Positions 1 through 8,796 of a stretch of DNA of 64,000 nt are shown here, piece by piece (position 1 is the stretch's first letter; each line of letters starts with the position of its first letter). The notes below the pieces were generated by a model. That model was not told the DNA's origin. It searched no databases and saw nothing but the letters and a program-made list of their open reading frames with translations. Source of the DNA: an uncultured Allomuricauda sp. (GTDB lineage: Bacteria > Bacteroidota > Bacteroidia > Flavobacteriales > Flavobacteriaceae); assembly GCF_947258355.1 (NCBI RefSeq), contig NZ_CAMYIC010000063.1, positions 1 through 64,000 of the forward strand, given 5' to 3'. A program made the position numbers and the translations under genes.

Positions 1-65
1 AAGGATTCGAACCTTCGACCGTCTGCTTAGAAGGCAGATGCTCTATCCAGCTGAGCTACGCGACC
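1..65 (-). tRNA. tRNA-Arg (anticodon TCT), 3' end cut off by the window
   Basis: Read on the minus strand the segment starts GGTCGCGTAGCTC and continues through a D arm, an anticodon arm TCTGC-CTTCTAA-GCAGA and a T arm GAAGG-TTCGAAT-CCTT. The seven-base anticodon loop CTTCTAA puts TCT at positions 34-36, which reads arginine AGA codons. The window ends one base before the T stem closes, so the 3' acceptor strand lies outside. All visible stems pair perfectly. Confidence 0.95.
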
Positions 66-79
66 AAACTTTGCGGGTG

Positions 80-110
80 CAAAGATACTAATGTAACCGA
101 TTGTAAAAAA
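80..110 (-). promoter_or_regulatory. Probable promoter of the tRNA-Arg
   Basis: On the minus strand TATCTTTG (80-87) matches the Bacteroidetes -7 consensus TANNTTTG exactly. It lies 14 bp upstream of the tRNA 5' end. The -33 position, 19 bp further up, reads TTTT instead of TTTG. The position is right for a short leader before the mature tRNA. Confidence 0.5.
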
Positions 111-124
111 TATTTTTTTGATTT

Positions 125-144
125 CTTGTCATTTTTATGACAAG
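125..144 (-). terminator. Perfect 8-bp stem-loop after the sugar isomerase-like gene
   Basis: CTTGTCAT, loop TTTT, ATGACAAG. It sits 25 bp beyond the stop of the minus-strand gene 170-1039 and upstream of the tRNA promoter. No uninterrupted U-run follows directly on the minus strand; A- and T-rich tracts do. A terminator is the simplest reading. Confidence 0.5.
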
Positions 145-169
145 CAGCGGATAACGGTTACACTAGTTT

Positions 170-1039
170 TTATTCAAATCCTATCTCTTTCAGACCTTTA
201 TGGCTGATTTTGATAACTTCCAAAGGCTTCTTGTCCCAGGTCATATCCTGCTCTACAAAATACTTTACCATTCCAGAAGTGTCTTTTTTATCCAATATCT
301 TTTTAAAATCTATGGTTCCCTCACCTACTGGAGCAAACTTGCCCTCTTCGTCCATATCCTTTACATGCCACAACTTGAATCTTCCGGGATATTCTTCAAA
401 ATAAGCTACCGGGTCTGCCCCTGCTCTGGTCACCCAATACAGATCCATTTGAAAATTCACATATTTTGGGTCGGTGTTCTCCAATAGATATTCGATGGGT
501 TTAATACCATCTTCATTGTCCTTATACTCAAAATCGTGGTTGTGGTACAATAATTTCAATCCTGCCGCTTCACACTTCTTTCCCAATGTGGTCAAGATAT
601 TGGCAAAATTCTCCATGGAACCTTTCATTCCCATAGTTCTTTCCTCTCGGTTAAAAGTGAACATGCCCATCGGAGGTACGGGAATCGTGAAATATTCAAA
701 TCCTGCCGCTTTCGTATCGGCAATCAATTGATCCGCATTGTCCAAAGTGACCATGCCCATGTGGGTGCTTACCGGCATTAAACCAATACTCTCCAAATAA
801 GACTTGAACTCCTGTGGTTCCATCCCATAAAATTTACCTTCGTTGTAACCTGCAGCTTCAATGTAGGCATAACCTGCATCGGCTACTTTTTGTAAAGTAG
901 CCTTAGCATCTTCTCCCATGTTGTCCCTCACGGTATAAAGTGCCAGTCCTCCAAAGTTATCCTGTCCATAAAATGTAATTGTAAATAGTGCAAAGGCCAA
1001 GGTTAACATTCCTTTTGCAGATAGCATCCTGTTCATCAT
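170..1039 (-). CDS. Exported sugar phosphate isomerase/epimerase-like TIM-barrel protein
   Basis: A 289-residue protein of the xylose-isomerase-like TIM-barrel superfamily. The N-terminus has a hydrophobic signal segment ending near FYGQ (about residue 25), so export is expected. The fold is suggested by alternating strand/helix segments and by conserved pieces such as LLYHNHDFE (about 165), FQMDLYW (about 197) and LWHVKDMD (about 225), whose Asp, His and Glu are the usual metal ligands. Exported members of this family in Bacteroidetes often sit with sugar oxidoreductases, but the substrate cannot be told from sequence. The gene appears to be a single transcription unit bounded by hairpins at 125-144 and 1138-1180. 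Two ATG codons (1039 and 1036) are possible starts. Confidence 0.85.
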   Translation of the reverse strand: MMNRMLSAKGMLTLAFALFTITFYGQDNFGGLALYTVRDNMGEDAKATLQKVADAGYAYIEAAGYNEGKFYGMEPQEFKSYLESIGLMPVSTHMGMVTLDNADQLIADTKAAGFEYFTIPVPPMGMFTFNREERTMGMKGSMENFANILTTLGKKCEAAGLKLLYHNHDFEYKDNEDGIKPIEYLLENTDPKYVNFQMDLYWVTRAGADPVAYFEEYPGRFKLWHVKDMDEEGKFAPVGEGTIDFKKILDKKDTSGMVKYFVEQDMTWDKKPLEVIKISHKGLKEIGFE

Positions 1040-1137
1040 TATAGTTTGTTGTTAATTTCGGTTTAAAGTTCTACAATATAGGATTTTCCCCTTTAATATT
1101 TCTAAGGGATATTGTTATAATACCCAAGAAAACCTCA

Positions 1138-1180
1138 ACAAAAAAACCCGTCGGAGCTAAAAAGCAACACAACGGGTTTA
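1138..1180 (-). terminator. Rho-independent terminator after the YceI gene
   Basis: On the minus strand AAACCCGT (1172-1179) pairs with ACGGGTTT (1144-1151) and is followed by a run of seven T. The loop holds a small nested GCT/AGC stem. It lies 24 bp past the stop of the gene 1204-1803. Confidence 0.85.
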
Positions 1181-1203
1181 AAAATAAATGAGTACTTAAA
1201 CTC

Positions 1204-1803
1204 TTAAATTTCATTTAGGCGTAAAGCTACTTGAACCTTGATTTCATCGTGTACTTTAATCATACCCAGAACTTTTCGTGGTGGTTCCAATCCAAAGTCG
1301 GTCAATTTTAAGGGTATGGTACCATCCACACAAATATTGCCTTGTTGTTCACAGTATAATTTGGTTCGATAGATACGGCTCACGCCTGCTATCTTAATTT
1401 CCATGCCCACACCGATTTTTTGATTATCGGGCTGCGGAGGGTCAACATAAAGCAATTTGAGTTCGACCTGCGGGTAATCCTCTGTTCGTAATAGTTCCCT
1501 AAAATCTTTATTGATTGCTTTGCCACCACAATCGAAACAGTCGTTGGCAAGCTTTAACTGCGCATTTTTAAACTGTATCTGCTCAGCTTTGTCGTCATAG
1601 GCCAACCGAATGGGCAGCTCCAATTCTTCTAGATTGTATGTACAGGTAAATTCGTTGACATTGGTTGTTCCGGAAATCAACACTTCACTTTCCGGAGCTA
1701 CACGGACCTTGGTTTCCCTTTCTGGGTCGGTAAAACCAAACCCTATTAAAAGGCCTGAAATACCCAAAACAATTTTAGTGATATGTGATTTTGTGGTCAA
1801 CAT
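1204..1803 (-). CDS. YceI-family periplasmic protein
   Basis: A 199-residue protein with an N-terminal hydrophobic segment (residues 10-25) and a YceI-like lipocalin domain. The family signature is visible as VLISGTTNVNEFTC near residue 41, the C-terminal PLKLTDFGLEPPRKVLGMIKV and a final amphipathic strand. YceI proteins bind isoprenoid-type lipids in the periplasm; the ligand here is unknown. Two Cys in a CFDC pair (about residue 92) may form a disulfide. It is the last gene of a unit YceI (3181-3783) - barrel - YceI, but a strong hairpin (1835-1860) separates it from the barrel gene, so its transcript level may be lower. Confidence 0.85.
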   Translation of the reverse strand: MLTTKSHITKIVLGISGLLIGFGFTDPERETKVRVAPESEVLISGTTNVNEFTCTYNLEELELPIRLAYDDKAEQIQFKNAQLKLANDCFDCGGKAINKDFRELLRTEDYPQVELKLLYVDPPQPDNQKIGVGMEIKIAGVSRIYRTKLYCEQQGNICVDGTIPLKLTDFGLEPPRKVLGMIKVHDEIKVQVALRLNEI

Positions 1804-1834
1804 GAGTACCTAATATAATATTTTTAAGGTTAAA

Positions 1835-1860
1835 GACCTAGGGCATTGCTGCCCTAGGTC
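1835..1860 (-). terminator. Perfect 11-bp hairpin after the barrel gene
   Basis: GACCTAGGGCA and TGCCCTAGGTC are separated by a 4-base loop. On the minus strand it is followed by TTTAACCTTAAAAAT. It begins 23 bp past the stop of the gene 1883-3145 and lies before the next gene of the same strand. It could be a terminator or a partial terminator setting the ratio between the barrel and the second YceI gene. Confidence 0.75.
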
Positions 1861-1882
1861 CTAATCAATCATCAATCATATT

Positions 1883-3145
1883 TTAGAAACTGATTACAGC
1901 CTCTAATAAAATCCCTTTAAATTCACCATCATGGAAGATACTGGTAGTATCATATCCATCATATTGTTGATTTACGTATTCTATTTTGGCCAAAATGTTT
2001 TTGGTCAAGAACACTCCACCTCCAAGTTGGAACCTGTCAATGGTTACATCCGATCCAGAAGGATCGTCGGAATTTACCGTATTGTAACGAGTTCCCAAGT
2101 AGAAGTTTTCATTATTTCCAAATCTGTAGATCAATTCACCGGCCAACTGTGTAGCGGTTCTATTATCCGTCTCGGCATTGGTTTTTCCAGATGATGTCTC
2201 AAAGGTTCCAAAGAATTCCAATCCTTTGTATTTCACAAATGGATTGATCATAAAGGCGGTGATCTCATTGTTGAATCCAGGATTATACCTACCTGATCTA
2301 AAATTACTGGTTGCCGAAGCTTCGGTATCTTCCATTACCAAATAATATCTAGATCCCGCACGGTCTGCACTGTACAAGTATACCCTACCTGATTTGTTTG
2401 TGCTGTACATGGAACCTGTAATTCTAAGTCTCAAGTCTTCATTCACCTGTCCATCGTAACCTAATTTGGCCAAAATGGAAGCTCCTGTGGCATCTGGATT
2501 GCTAACTGCTTGGTTCAATTTACCATTGGAAAGACCGAACATACCGATGAATCCATTCTTTCTAAAGTAAACTTCTCCACCAACCTCTGTGGTAAATGCA
2601 TCCATGATCAAGTTACCAACAAATGGGTTGTGCATGGCTTGGGAGTTATCACTTCTTCTAAAGTGGGCATCACCATAGTTGTTTTCCATGTGCCCAACTT
2701 TAATGGTAAGATACTGCATAGCATCTTCCAAGAAGCCAGGGCTTATGAAATCCAAATTATCCACTTGGAAATAACCTCCTTTTACATAAGGCTCTGGATG
2801 GTGACGAGAAGATAAATAAGTTCTCAGGTGCATACGAACACCTTTGGCCAAGGCCACATCCAAATCCAAGTTAGCAGTCGCTAGGTTAAAGTTATCGCCG
2901 ATTGGAATAAGTTCCACGGCTCCAGAGTTCTCATGATCTAATGCTTGAAACTGAAGGGTTGATGATCCACCTACCCTTACTTTTATCCCGTCAAATGTGG
3001 AGACGGTATCTTTTGGTGCTTCAAATACATTGATTCCATTTTTGTCCGGTGAACGGAAATTATCAAGTTGACGATTTTGTGTAAATCCCGATAGGCTAAC
3101 TAGGAAAGCAGCTACAAGTAATCCGTGTTTTACATATTTTCTCAT
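1883..3145 (-). CDS. Porin-like outer-membrane beta-barrel protein
   Basis: 420 residues with a signal peptide (cleavage about residue 22, after LSGFTQ). There is a short polar stretch, then many alternating amphipathic strands rich in Gly, Tyr, Phe and Asn, and a C-terminal strand ending in Phe (EAVISF), the usual signature for barrel insertion. Segments such as YLTIKVGHMENNYGDAHFRRSDNS and NYFRKNG-type strands recall OprO/OprP phosphate-selective porins, though I cannot confirm the channel type. It lies 35 bp downstream of a YceI gene and is followed by another, so periplasmic ligand binding and outer-membrane passage may be coupled. Transcription probably starts from the palindrome-controlled promoter at 3806-3848. 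Confidence 0.75.
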   Translation of the reverse strand: MRKYVKHGLLVAAFLVSLSGFTQNRQLDNFRSPDKNGINVFEAPKDTVSTFDGIKVRVGGSSTLQFQALDHENSGAVELIPIGDNFNLATANLDLDVALAKGVRMHLRTYLSSRHHPEPYVKGGYFQVDNLDFISPGFLEDAMQYLTIKVGHMENNYGDAHFRRSDNSQAMHNPFVGNLIMDAFTTEVGGEVYFRKNGFIGMFGLSNGKLNQAVSNPDATGASILAKLGYDGQVNEDLRLRITGSMYSTNKSGRVYLYSADRAGSRYYLVMEDTEASATSNFRSGRYNPGFNNEITAFMINPFVKYKGLEFFGTFETSSGKTNAETDNRTATQLAGELIYRFGNNENFYLGTRYNTVNSDDPSGSDVTIDRFQLGGGVFLTKNILAKIEYVNQQYDGYDTTSIFHDGEFKGILLEAVISF

Positions 3146-3180
3146 GATTGTAGATTTATTAGTTGAGTATTAAGATTTAA

Positions 3181-3783
3181 TTATTTCCAAATTGTATTAA
3201 AGTGAACCTCAATATCATCACCGGTAGTGATGGTACCTAAAAGAGCTTTGGGAGGTTCTACACCGTAATCGGTCATTTTCAAAGCTTTTTTTCCTTCAAG
3301 CATTACCTTGGTGCCATTAATGGTCATGTTAAAGGGTAAATCAATTGTTTTTGTGCTTCCGGCTATGGTCAGGTCTCCCGTCGCCACAACTTTATATCGA
3401 TTGGAAACAGAAACGACCGGCGAAATACTTTTTACACTTTTCATGTCGAATACAATTTCCTTATACTTTTTTGTATTCAACGCCTTGTAGGTGTTCTTGT
3501 CCATCGCCCCTTTTCCACTTTTCAAACTTTCAGCTTCAACCTTAAAGTTTAAGGTGTTGATTTTTGGAAGTTCACCAGTATTGTCCAAGCTAATTGAACC
3601 TGATTTTTGTTCGGCAACTTCTTCCCAGTCATGCAAGGTAGAAGTCCCTGTTACCATAACCTCACCTTCACTTGTGCTAATCTGATAGCTCTGTGCGGCA
3701 AGTGCGATCGGAATCAATCCGAATGTCATCAACAAAATGACTGACTTGATCGAGAACGTTCTTTTTTTAAACTGTGATTGCAT
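3181..3783 (-). CDS. YceI-family periplasmic protein, first gene of the YceI-barrel operon
   Basis: 200 residues from the ATG at 3783. The upstream in-frame start at 3864 would place 27 non-signal residues ahead of a good signal peptide (KRTFSIKSVILLMTFGLIP) and lies upstream of the predicted transcription start. The mature part begins QSYQISTSEGEVMVTGTSTLHDWEE, the classical YceI opening, and ends with a conserved MTDYGVEPPKALLGTI-type segment. It resembles the protein at 1204-1803 but is clearly diverged from it. Transcription is inferred from a -7-like GAACTTTG at 3806-3813 placed 33 bp from a TGAT-N4-GTCA palindrome, so this operon is a candidate member of the regulon centred on 32064-34623. 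Confidence 0.88.
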   Translation of the reverse strand: MQSQFKKRTFSIKSVILLMTFGLIPIALAAQSYQISTSEGEVMVTGTSTLHDWEEVAEQKSGSISLDNTGELPKINTLNFKVEAESLKSGKGAMDKNTYKALNTKKYKEIVFDMKSVKSISPVVSVSNRYKVVATGDLTIAGSTKTIDLPFNMTINGTKVMLEGKKALKMTDYGVEPPKALLGTITTGDDIEVHFNTIWK

Positions 3784-3805
3784 AGTATTTTGGTTTTGTT
3801 GGGGA

Positions 3806-3848
3806 CAAAGTTCTAATATGGAATAATTGTAAAAGATGATAAATGTCA
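3806..3848 (-). promoter_or_regulatory. FNR/CRP-type palindrome plus -7 element for the YceI-barrel operon
   Basis: The palindrome TGATAAATGTCA (3837-3848) has its centre at 3842.5. A -7-like element, GAACTTTG on the minus strand (3806-3813; one mismatch to TANNTTTG), is centred exactly 33 bp downstream. The predicted start of transcription is near 3802, about 20 bp before the ATG at 3783. No TTTG is found at -33, as expected for an activator-dependent promoter. Confidence 0.6.
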
Positions 3849-4031
3849 GTATTTTACTAAACACCTGATTTTCAGTAACAAATGTTACAAAAATGTTGTA
3901 TTCAATTGAATTTTAACCCATTAAACAAGGTATTTTTAATTTGAATCACCCATTTATAAGACTATAACAACCTCTGGATTTTACAACACCACTAAAAACC
4001 ACCTTTAAAACTCAGAAAACACCTGAAACAC

Positions 4032-4074
4032 TGACTTTTATCATGTTATGGGCCAGCTACACCATCTAATTTTA
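4032..4074 (+). promoter_or_regulatory. FNR/CRP-type palindrome plus -7 element for ppdK
   Basis: The palindrome TGACTTTTATCA (4032-4043) is centred at 4037.5. The -7-like element TAATTTTA (4067-4074; one mismatch) is centred exactly 33 bp downstream. The predicted transcription start near 4077 gives a leader of about 40 bases to the ATG at 4118. The intergenic space 3784-4117 holds this site and the divergent one at 3806-3848; I see nothing else in it. Confidence 0.6.
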
Positions 4075-4117
4075 CATACAGATTTTAGCATTTATCAATC
4101 TCTTAATAGATATAAAG

Positions 4118-6838
4118 ATGGAAACACTTACAGAAAACCAACTCAGCGTTTATTCTTTCGGCAACAAAAAGGCCGATGGAGGCCGGGAAATGAAGAATCT
4201 GCTTGGTGGTAAAGGAGCTAACTTGGCCGAAATGAGCCGAATTGGTATTCCTGTACCCCCTGGCTTTACGATAACAACGGAAGTTTGCACTCAATACAAT
4301 GCAGAAGGCAAAGATGCTGTAATAGAGCGTATTGAACCAGAAGTACGCAAGGCTATCAACAACATTGAAGAAACCATGGGATCCATTTTTGGTGATGATG
4401 AAAACCCCTTATTAATATCGGTACGTTCAGGAGCAAGGGTTTCTATGCCCGGTATGATGGATACCGTTCTCAACCTCGGTTTGAACGATGAATCCATAAA
4501 AGGAGTCATTAAAATGACCGGTAATGATCGATTCGCCTGGGACTCTTACCGTCGATTCATTCAAATGTACAGTACTGTTGTGATGGGACTCAAACCAGAG
4601 TCCAAAGACGACCTAGACCCTTTTGAAGAAATCATCGACCATTTAAAGGATAAAAGAAGAATTGAACAGGACACCGAATTCACTGTTCAAGATCTTCAGG
4701 ATTTGGTATACGATTTTAAGGACATCGTCAAAAAAAGAACAGGAAAACCCTTCCCAACCAATCCATGGGATCAACTATGGGGTGCCATCACCGCTGTTTT
4801 TGACAGTTGGAACGGTGACCGCGCCATTTATTATAGAAAAATGCACGGATACCCAGAAGATTGGGGTACCGCGGTAAACGTACAGGCCATGGTGTTTGGT
4901 AACATGGGAGAAGATTCCGGAACCGGGGTTTGCTTTACCAGAGATGCCGGAACCGGGGAAAATATGTTCAACGGCGAATATCTTATCAATGCACAGGGAG
5001 AAGATGTCGTTGCCGGAGTCCGTACACCACAACAAATTACCTTATTGGGTTCACAACGATGGGCCAAACTTGCACAGGTTGACGAAGAAGAACGAAAAGA
5101 AAACTACCCTTCCTTGGAGGAGTTAATGCCCAAAATATATAAGGAATTATTCGAGTACCAAAACAAACTGGAAACGCATTACCAAGACATGCAGGATATG
5201 GAATTTACCATTCAACAAGGTAAACTCTGGATTTTGCAGACCCGTAATGGTAAACGTACCGGTGCCGCCATGGTAAAAATTGCCATGGACTTGTTAAAAG
5301 AAGGGTTAATAGATGAGAAAAAGGCCCTAATGCGCATAGAGCCCAACAAACTAAACGAACTATTGCACCCCATCTTTGACCCCAAAGCTTTGCAAGAAGC
5401 CGAAGTGATTGCCCAAGGTTTACCAGCTTCACCTGGAGCCGCCACCGGCCAGATTGTTTTCTTTGCTGATGAAGCCGATAAGTTTAAGAACAGTATCCTA
5501 GTCCGTGTAGAAACTTCACCCGAAGATGTAGAGGGTATGAACGTGGCCAAAGGGATTGTTACCGCACGTGGAGGTATGACTTCCCACGCAGCAGTGGTAG
5601 CCAGAGGTATTGGTAAATGCTGTGTTTCCGGTGCCGGAGCATTAAAGATCAATTATAAAACCCGGACCCTTAAAGTTGATGGGCATGAGTACCATGAAGG
5701 TGACTGGATTTCCATCAATGGTTCCACCGGTAATATTTTGGAGGGGAAAGTTGGTACCAAAGAACCCGAATTGAGCGGAGAGTTTGCCGAATTAATGGAT
5801 TTGGCAGATTCCTACGCAAAAATGGAAGTCCGTACCAATGCAGATACTCCAAAAGATGCCGAAGTTGCACGAAGTTTTGGAGCAAAGGGTATTGGACTTA
5901 CCCGTACAGAGCATATGTTCTTTGAAGTGGACCGTATTAAGGCCATGCGTGAAATGATCTTGGCAGATACCATTAAGGGTCGTAAACAAGCGCTCAAAGA
6001 ACTTCTTCCAATGCAGCGGGGCGACTTTGAAGGTATATTCCGTGCCATGAAGGGCTATCCAGTAACCGTTAGGCTGTTGGATCCACCATTGCACGAATTT
6101 GTTCCCCACCAATTGGCCACTCAAAAAGAACTTGCGGATGATCTTCATATTTCTTTGTCGTCTGTAAAAAGTAAAGTGGCAGAATTGGAAGAATTCAACC
6201 CCATGTTGGGTCACCGTGGATGTAGGCTGGGGAATACGTATCCCGAGATAACCGAGATGCAGACCCAGGCTATTTTGGAAGCTGCACTCAACCTTAAGAA
6301 GGAAGGTATAGAAACCAAACCTGAAATAATGGTTCCATTGGTGGGTACAGTTGAAGAGTTTAGACAACAAAAAGAAGTTATTGATAATACTGCGCAAGCA
6401 TTGTTTAAAAAACGAAAAGATACTGTGGAATATTCTGTAGGTACCATGATCGAAACTCCGAGAGCTACGCTAGTTGCAGGTGAAATCGCAGAAATCGCTG
6501 ATTTCTTCTCTTTCGGAACCAATGACCTTACGCAGATGACCTTTGGGTATTCAAGGGACGATTCGGGAAAATTTCTACCAATATACCTCGAAAAAGGTAT
6601 TTTAAAAGCTGACCCTTTTGAAGTATTGGATCAAAAAGGTGTTGGACAATTGGTTGAACTTGGAACCAAAAGTGGCCGTGAAACCCACCCAGGCCTCAAA
6701 GTAGGTATCTGTGGAGAACATGGAGGTGAACCAAGCTCTGTTGGTTTCTGTCATAAAGTTGGGATGAACTATGTCAGCTGTTCACCATTTAGAGTTCCGA
6801 TTGCTCGTGTTGCAGCGGCTCAGGCAGTAATTTCATAA
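4118..6838 (+). CDS. ppdK: Pyruvate, phosphate dikinase
   Basis: A 906-residue enzyme of normal family length that interconverts pyruvate, ATP and Pi with phosphoenolpyruvate, AMP and PPi in the cytoplasm. The N-terminal ATP-grasp part begins VYSFGNKKADGG and LLGGKGANLAEM. The swivelling phosphohistidine domain has GGMTSHAAVVARGIGK (His about residue 489). The C-terminal PEP/pyruvate TIM barrel ends with GICGEHGGEPSSVGF and the catalytic Cys in GMNYVSCSPFRVP (about residue 866). All key motifs are intact. It gives a PPi-linked route between glycolysis and gluconeogenesis, useful under energy limitation. The upstream palindrome (4032-4043) places it in the inferred stress regulon. A strong terminator follows at 6868-6907. 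Confidence 0.98.
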   Translation: METLTENQLSVYSFGNKKADGGREMKNLLGGKGANLAEMSRIGIPVPPGFTITTEVCTQYNAEGKDAVIERIEPEVRKAINNIEETMGSIFGDDENPLLISVRSGARVSMPGMMDTVLNLGLNDESIKGVIKMTGNDRFAWDSYRRFIQMYSTVVMGLKPESKDDLDPFEEIIDHLKDKRRIEQDTEFTVQDLQDLVYDFKDIVKKRTGKPFPTNPWDQLWGAITAVFDSWNGDRAIYYRKMHGYPEDWGTAVNVQAMVFGNMGEDSGTGVCFTRDAGTGENMFNGEYLINAQGEDVVAGVRTPQQITLLGSQRWAKLAQVDEEERKENYPSLEELMPKIYKELFEYQNKLETHYQDMQDMEFTIQQGKLWILQTRNGKRTGAAMVKIAMDLLKEGLIDEKKALMRIEPNKLNELLHPIFDPKALQEAEVIAQGLPASPGAATGQIVFFADEADKFKNSILVRVETSPEDVEGMNVAKGIVTARGGMTSHAAVVARGIGKCCVSGAGALKINYKTRTLKVDGHEYHEGDWISINGSTGNILEGKVGTKEPELSGEFAELMDLADSYAKMEVRTNADTPKDAEVARSFGAKGIGLTRTEHMFFEVDRIKAMREMILADTIKGRKQALKELLPMQRGDFEGIFRAMKGYPVTVRLLDPPLHEFVPHQLATQKELADDLHISLSSVKSKVAELEEFNPMLGHRGCRLGNTYPEITEMQTQAILEAALNLKKEGIETKPEIMVPLVGTVEEFRQQKEVIDNTAQALFKKRKDTVEYSVGTMIETPRATLVAGEIAEIADFFSFGTNDLTQMTFGYSRDDSGKFLPIYLEKGILKADPFEVLDQKGVGQLVELGTKSGRETHPGLKVGICGEHGGEPSSVGFCHKVGMNYVSCSPFRVPIARVAAAQAVIS

Positions 6839-6867
6839 ATGTAATAGACCTAACCATTCTGTTTTTT

Positions 6868-6907
6868 AATCCTCTGTTTTTTAAATATTTAAAAGCAGGG
6901 GATTTTT
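6868..6907 (+). terminator. Rho-independent terminator after ppdK
   Basis: AATCCTCTG (6868-6876) pairs with CAGGGGATT (6896-6904, one G-U pair), extended inward by T/A pairs, and runs into a T-tract. It begins 30 bp past the ppdK stop. Confidence 0.8.
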
Positions 6908-6954
6908 CGTATGTGATAGGAAAGGATTATATTAATCATCTAAACCCAACCATC

Positions 6955-8685
6955 ATGTCCAAACTCTCCATTCTATTTTACGGTTGTCTCTTATTGTTCA
7001 TTTCTTGTAATACGGATGAAAAATCAAAATATGACATAGCCATAAGTTTTGATGAAACCGTTGGTACCAAAAGTAAAGATGGACGATTGCTTCTTATGCT
7101 TTCAACCGATGATAATAAAGAACCTCGCTTTCAAATCAACGATGGCCTAAACACCCAACTTATTTTTGGGATGAATGTGGATGGGATGTCCGCAGGGGAA
7201 CCCGTTCAATTCGATGAATCCATTTTTGGTTACCCCTATCCTAGTTTATCCGATGTTCCTCCCGGAGAATACAATGTACAGGCACTTCTGCATGTATATG
7301 AAACTTTTGATTTGTCCACAGGACATACGGTAAAGCTACCTATGGACAATGGTGAAGGACAGCATTGGAACACCTCACCTGGCAATCTTTACAGCAAACC
7401 TTTTAAAATAACCGTTGAAGAAAACGGTATTGATAGTGTTTCCGTGGTCATGGATCAGGAAATACCACCTATTCCGGAACCAGAGGATACCGAATGGATC
7501 AAACACATTAAAATTAAATCGGAAAAATTATCCGAATTTTATGGAAGGGATATGTATTTGGGTGCCCATGTTCTATTGCCTAAAGGTTTTAAAGATCATC
7601 CCGAGGCCAAATATCCATTAATGGTTTTCCATGGACATTTTCCCAGCGATTTTGGTGGGTTCCGCACTACACCTCCCGACCCTAATTTGGAGCCGGAATA
7701 TTCGGCACGATTCGATTTGGAAGGCTACAACCTAATCCAACAACAAGAAGCGTATGATTTTTATAAACGATGGAACGAGCCCGATTTTCCACGCTTTTTG
7801 ATCATTGAAATTCAACACCCAACCCCTTATTATGATGATTCCTATGCTGTGAATTCTGCCAGTCAAGGACCATACGGAGACGCCATTACCTACGAGCTTA
7901 TACCCTATATAGAAAAAGAGTTCCGTGGTATGGGCGAAGGTTGGTCCCGCTTTTTGTATGGTGGTTCCACTGGAGGTTGGGAAGCCTTGGCCGTGCAGGT
8001 AAAGTACCCGGAAGAATATAACGGCTGTTTTGCCGCTTGCCCGGATCCTATTGACTTTAGGGCCTATTGCCTTACCAATATTTATGAAGATGACAATGCC
8101 TATTATTATGATTCCGAGCACAAGAAATTGGAGGTTCCCTCCCATCGAGATTATCTAGGGGACATCCAATCCACCTTGCGACAAGGAAACCATCTGGAAC
8201 TGGTCTTGGGCGACAAATCCAGATCAGGGCAGCAATGGGATATTTGGGAAGCCACCTATTCGCCTCAGGGAGATGATGGATACCCAGTACGGATTTGGGA
8301 TAAAATGACCGGTGATATTGACCATGAAGTAGCCGAATATTGGAAAGAGAATTACGATTTGAGATATATTTTGGAACGTGATTGGGAGAAATTAGGCCCA
8401 CAACTAAAGGGCAAAATTCACATCTATTGCGGTGACATGGATAACTACTATTTAAATAATGCCGTCTATTTGATGGAAGATTTTCTGGAAAGCACCAGTG
8501 AACCCTATTACGATGGGGAAGTATTATATGGTGACCGTGCAGAGCACTGCTGGAACGGCGACCCTGAACAGCCCAATGCCATCAGTCGTTTACGGTACAA
8601 TTCCATGTATGTTCCAAAAATCATGAAACGAATTGCAGAAAGTGCACCACAAGGTGCAGATTTGACCAGTTGGAGATATCAGTGA
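6955..8685 (+). CDS. Lipoprotein alpha/beta-hydrolase, putative esterase
   Basis: 576 residues from the ATG at 6955; an earlier in-frame ATG (6913) would put 14 polar residues ahead of the signal peptide. MSKLSILFYGCLLLFISC ends in a lipobox Cys, so the protein should be lipid-anchored. An N-terminal beta-rich region (to about residue 180) precedes a hydrolase domain resembling the Fes/esterase D group. Its probable catalytic residues are the nucleophile Ser in YGGSTGGWEA (about 340), an Asp in YCGDMDNYY (about 490) and a His in DRAEHCWNG (about 525). The substrate is not evident. It stands alone on its strand after the ppdK terminator. Confidence 0.75.
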   Translation: MSKLSILFYGCLLLFISCNTDEKSKYDIAISFDETVGTKSKDGRLLLMLSTDDNKEPRFQINDGLNTQLIFGMNVDGMSAGEPVQFDESIFGYPYPSLSDVPPGEYNVQALLHVYETFDLSTGHTVKLPMDNGEGQHWNTSPGNLYSKPFKITVEENGIDSVSVVMDQEIPPIPEPEDTEWIKHIKIKSEKLSEFYGRDMYLGAHVLLPKGFKDHPEAKYPLMVFHGHFPSDFGGFRTTPPDPNLEPEYSARFDLEGYNLIQQQEAYDFYKRWNEPDFPRFLIIEIQHPTPYYDDSYAVNSASQGPYGDAITYELIPYIEKEFRGMGEGWSRFLYGGSTGGWEALAVQVKYPEEYNGCFAACPDPIDFRAYCLTNIYEDDNAYYYDSEHKKLEVPSHRDYLGDIQSTLRQGNHLELVLGDKSRSGQQWDIWEATYSPQGDDGYPVRIWDKMTGDIDHEVAEYWKENYDLRYILERDWEKLGPQLKGKIHIYCGDMDNYYLNNAVYLMEDFLESTSEPYYDGEVLYGDRAEHCWNGDPEQPNAISRLRYNSMYVPKIMKRIAESAPQGADLTSWRYQ

Positions 8686-8796
8686 TCAGTAGGTTGGATA
8701 AAGGCCATAATACTCTTTTACAAAACTAATCTATATCATAGGATTATATTTTGAAGCAACCTATCTTCTTTGGGTAAAATTCAAAAAATTATCCCA

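Noticed and set aside
125..144. TGTCA-N6-TGACA hairpin as a further CRP-type operator
   Set aside because: Half-sites face the other way and are spaced differently from the regulon motif, and it lies between a gene end and the tRNA promoter; a terminator is more likely.
5792..6397. Long open frame on the minus strand inside ppdK
   Set aside because: It is antisense to a conserved catalytic region, has low-complexity composition and no family resemblance; a coding shadow.
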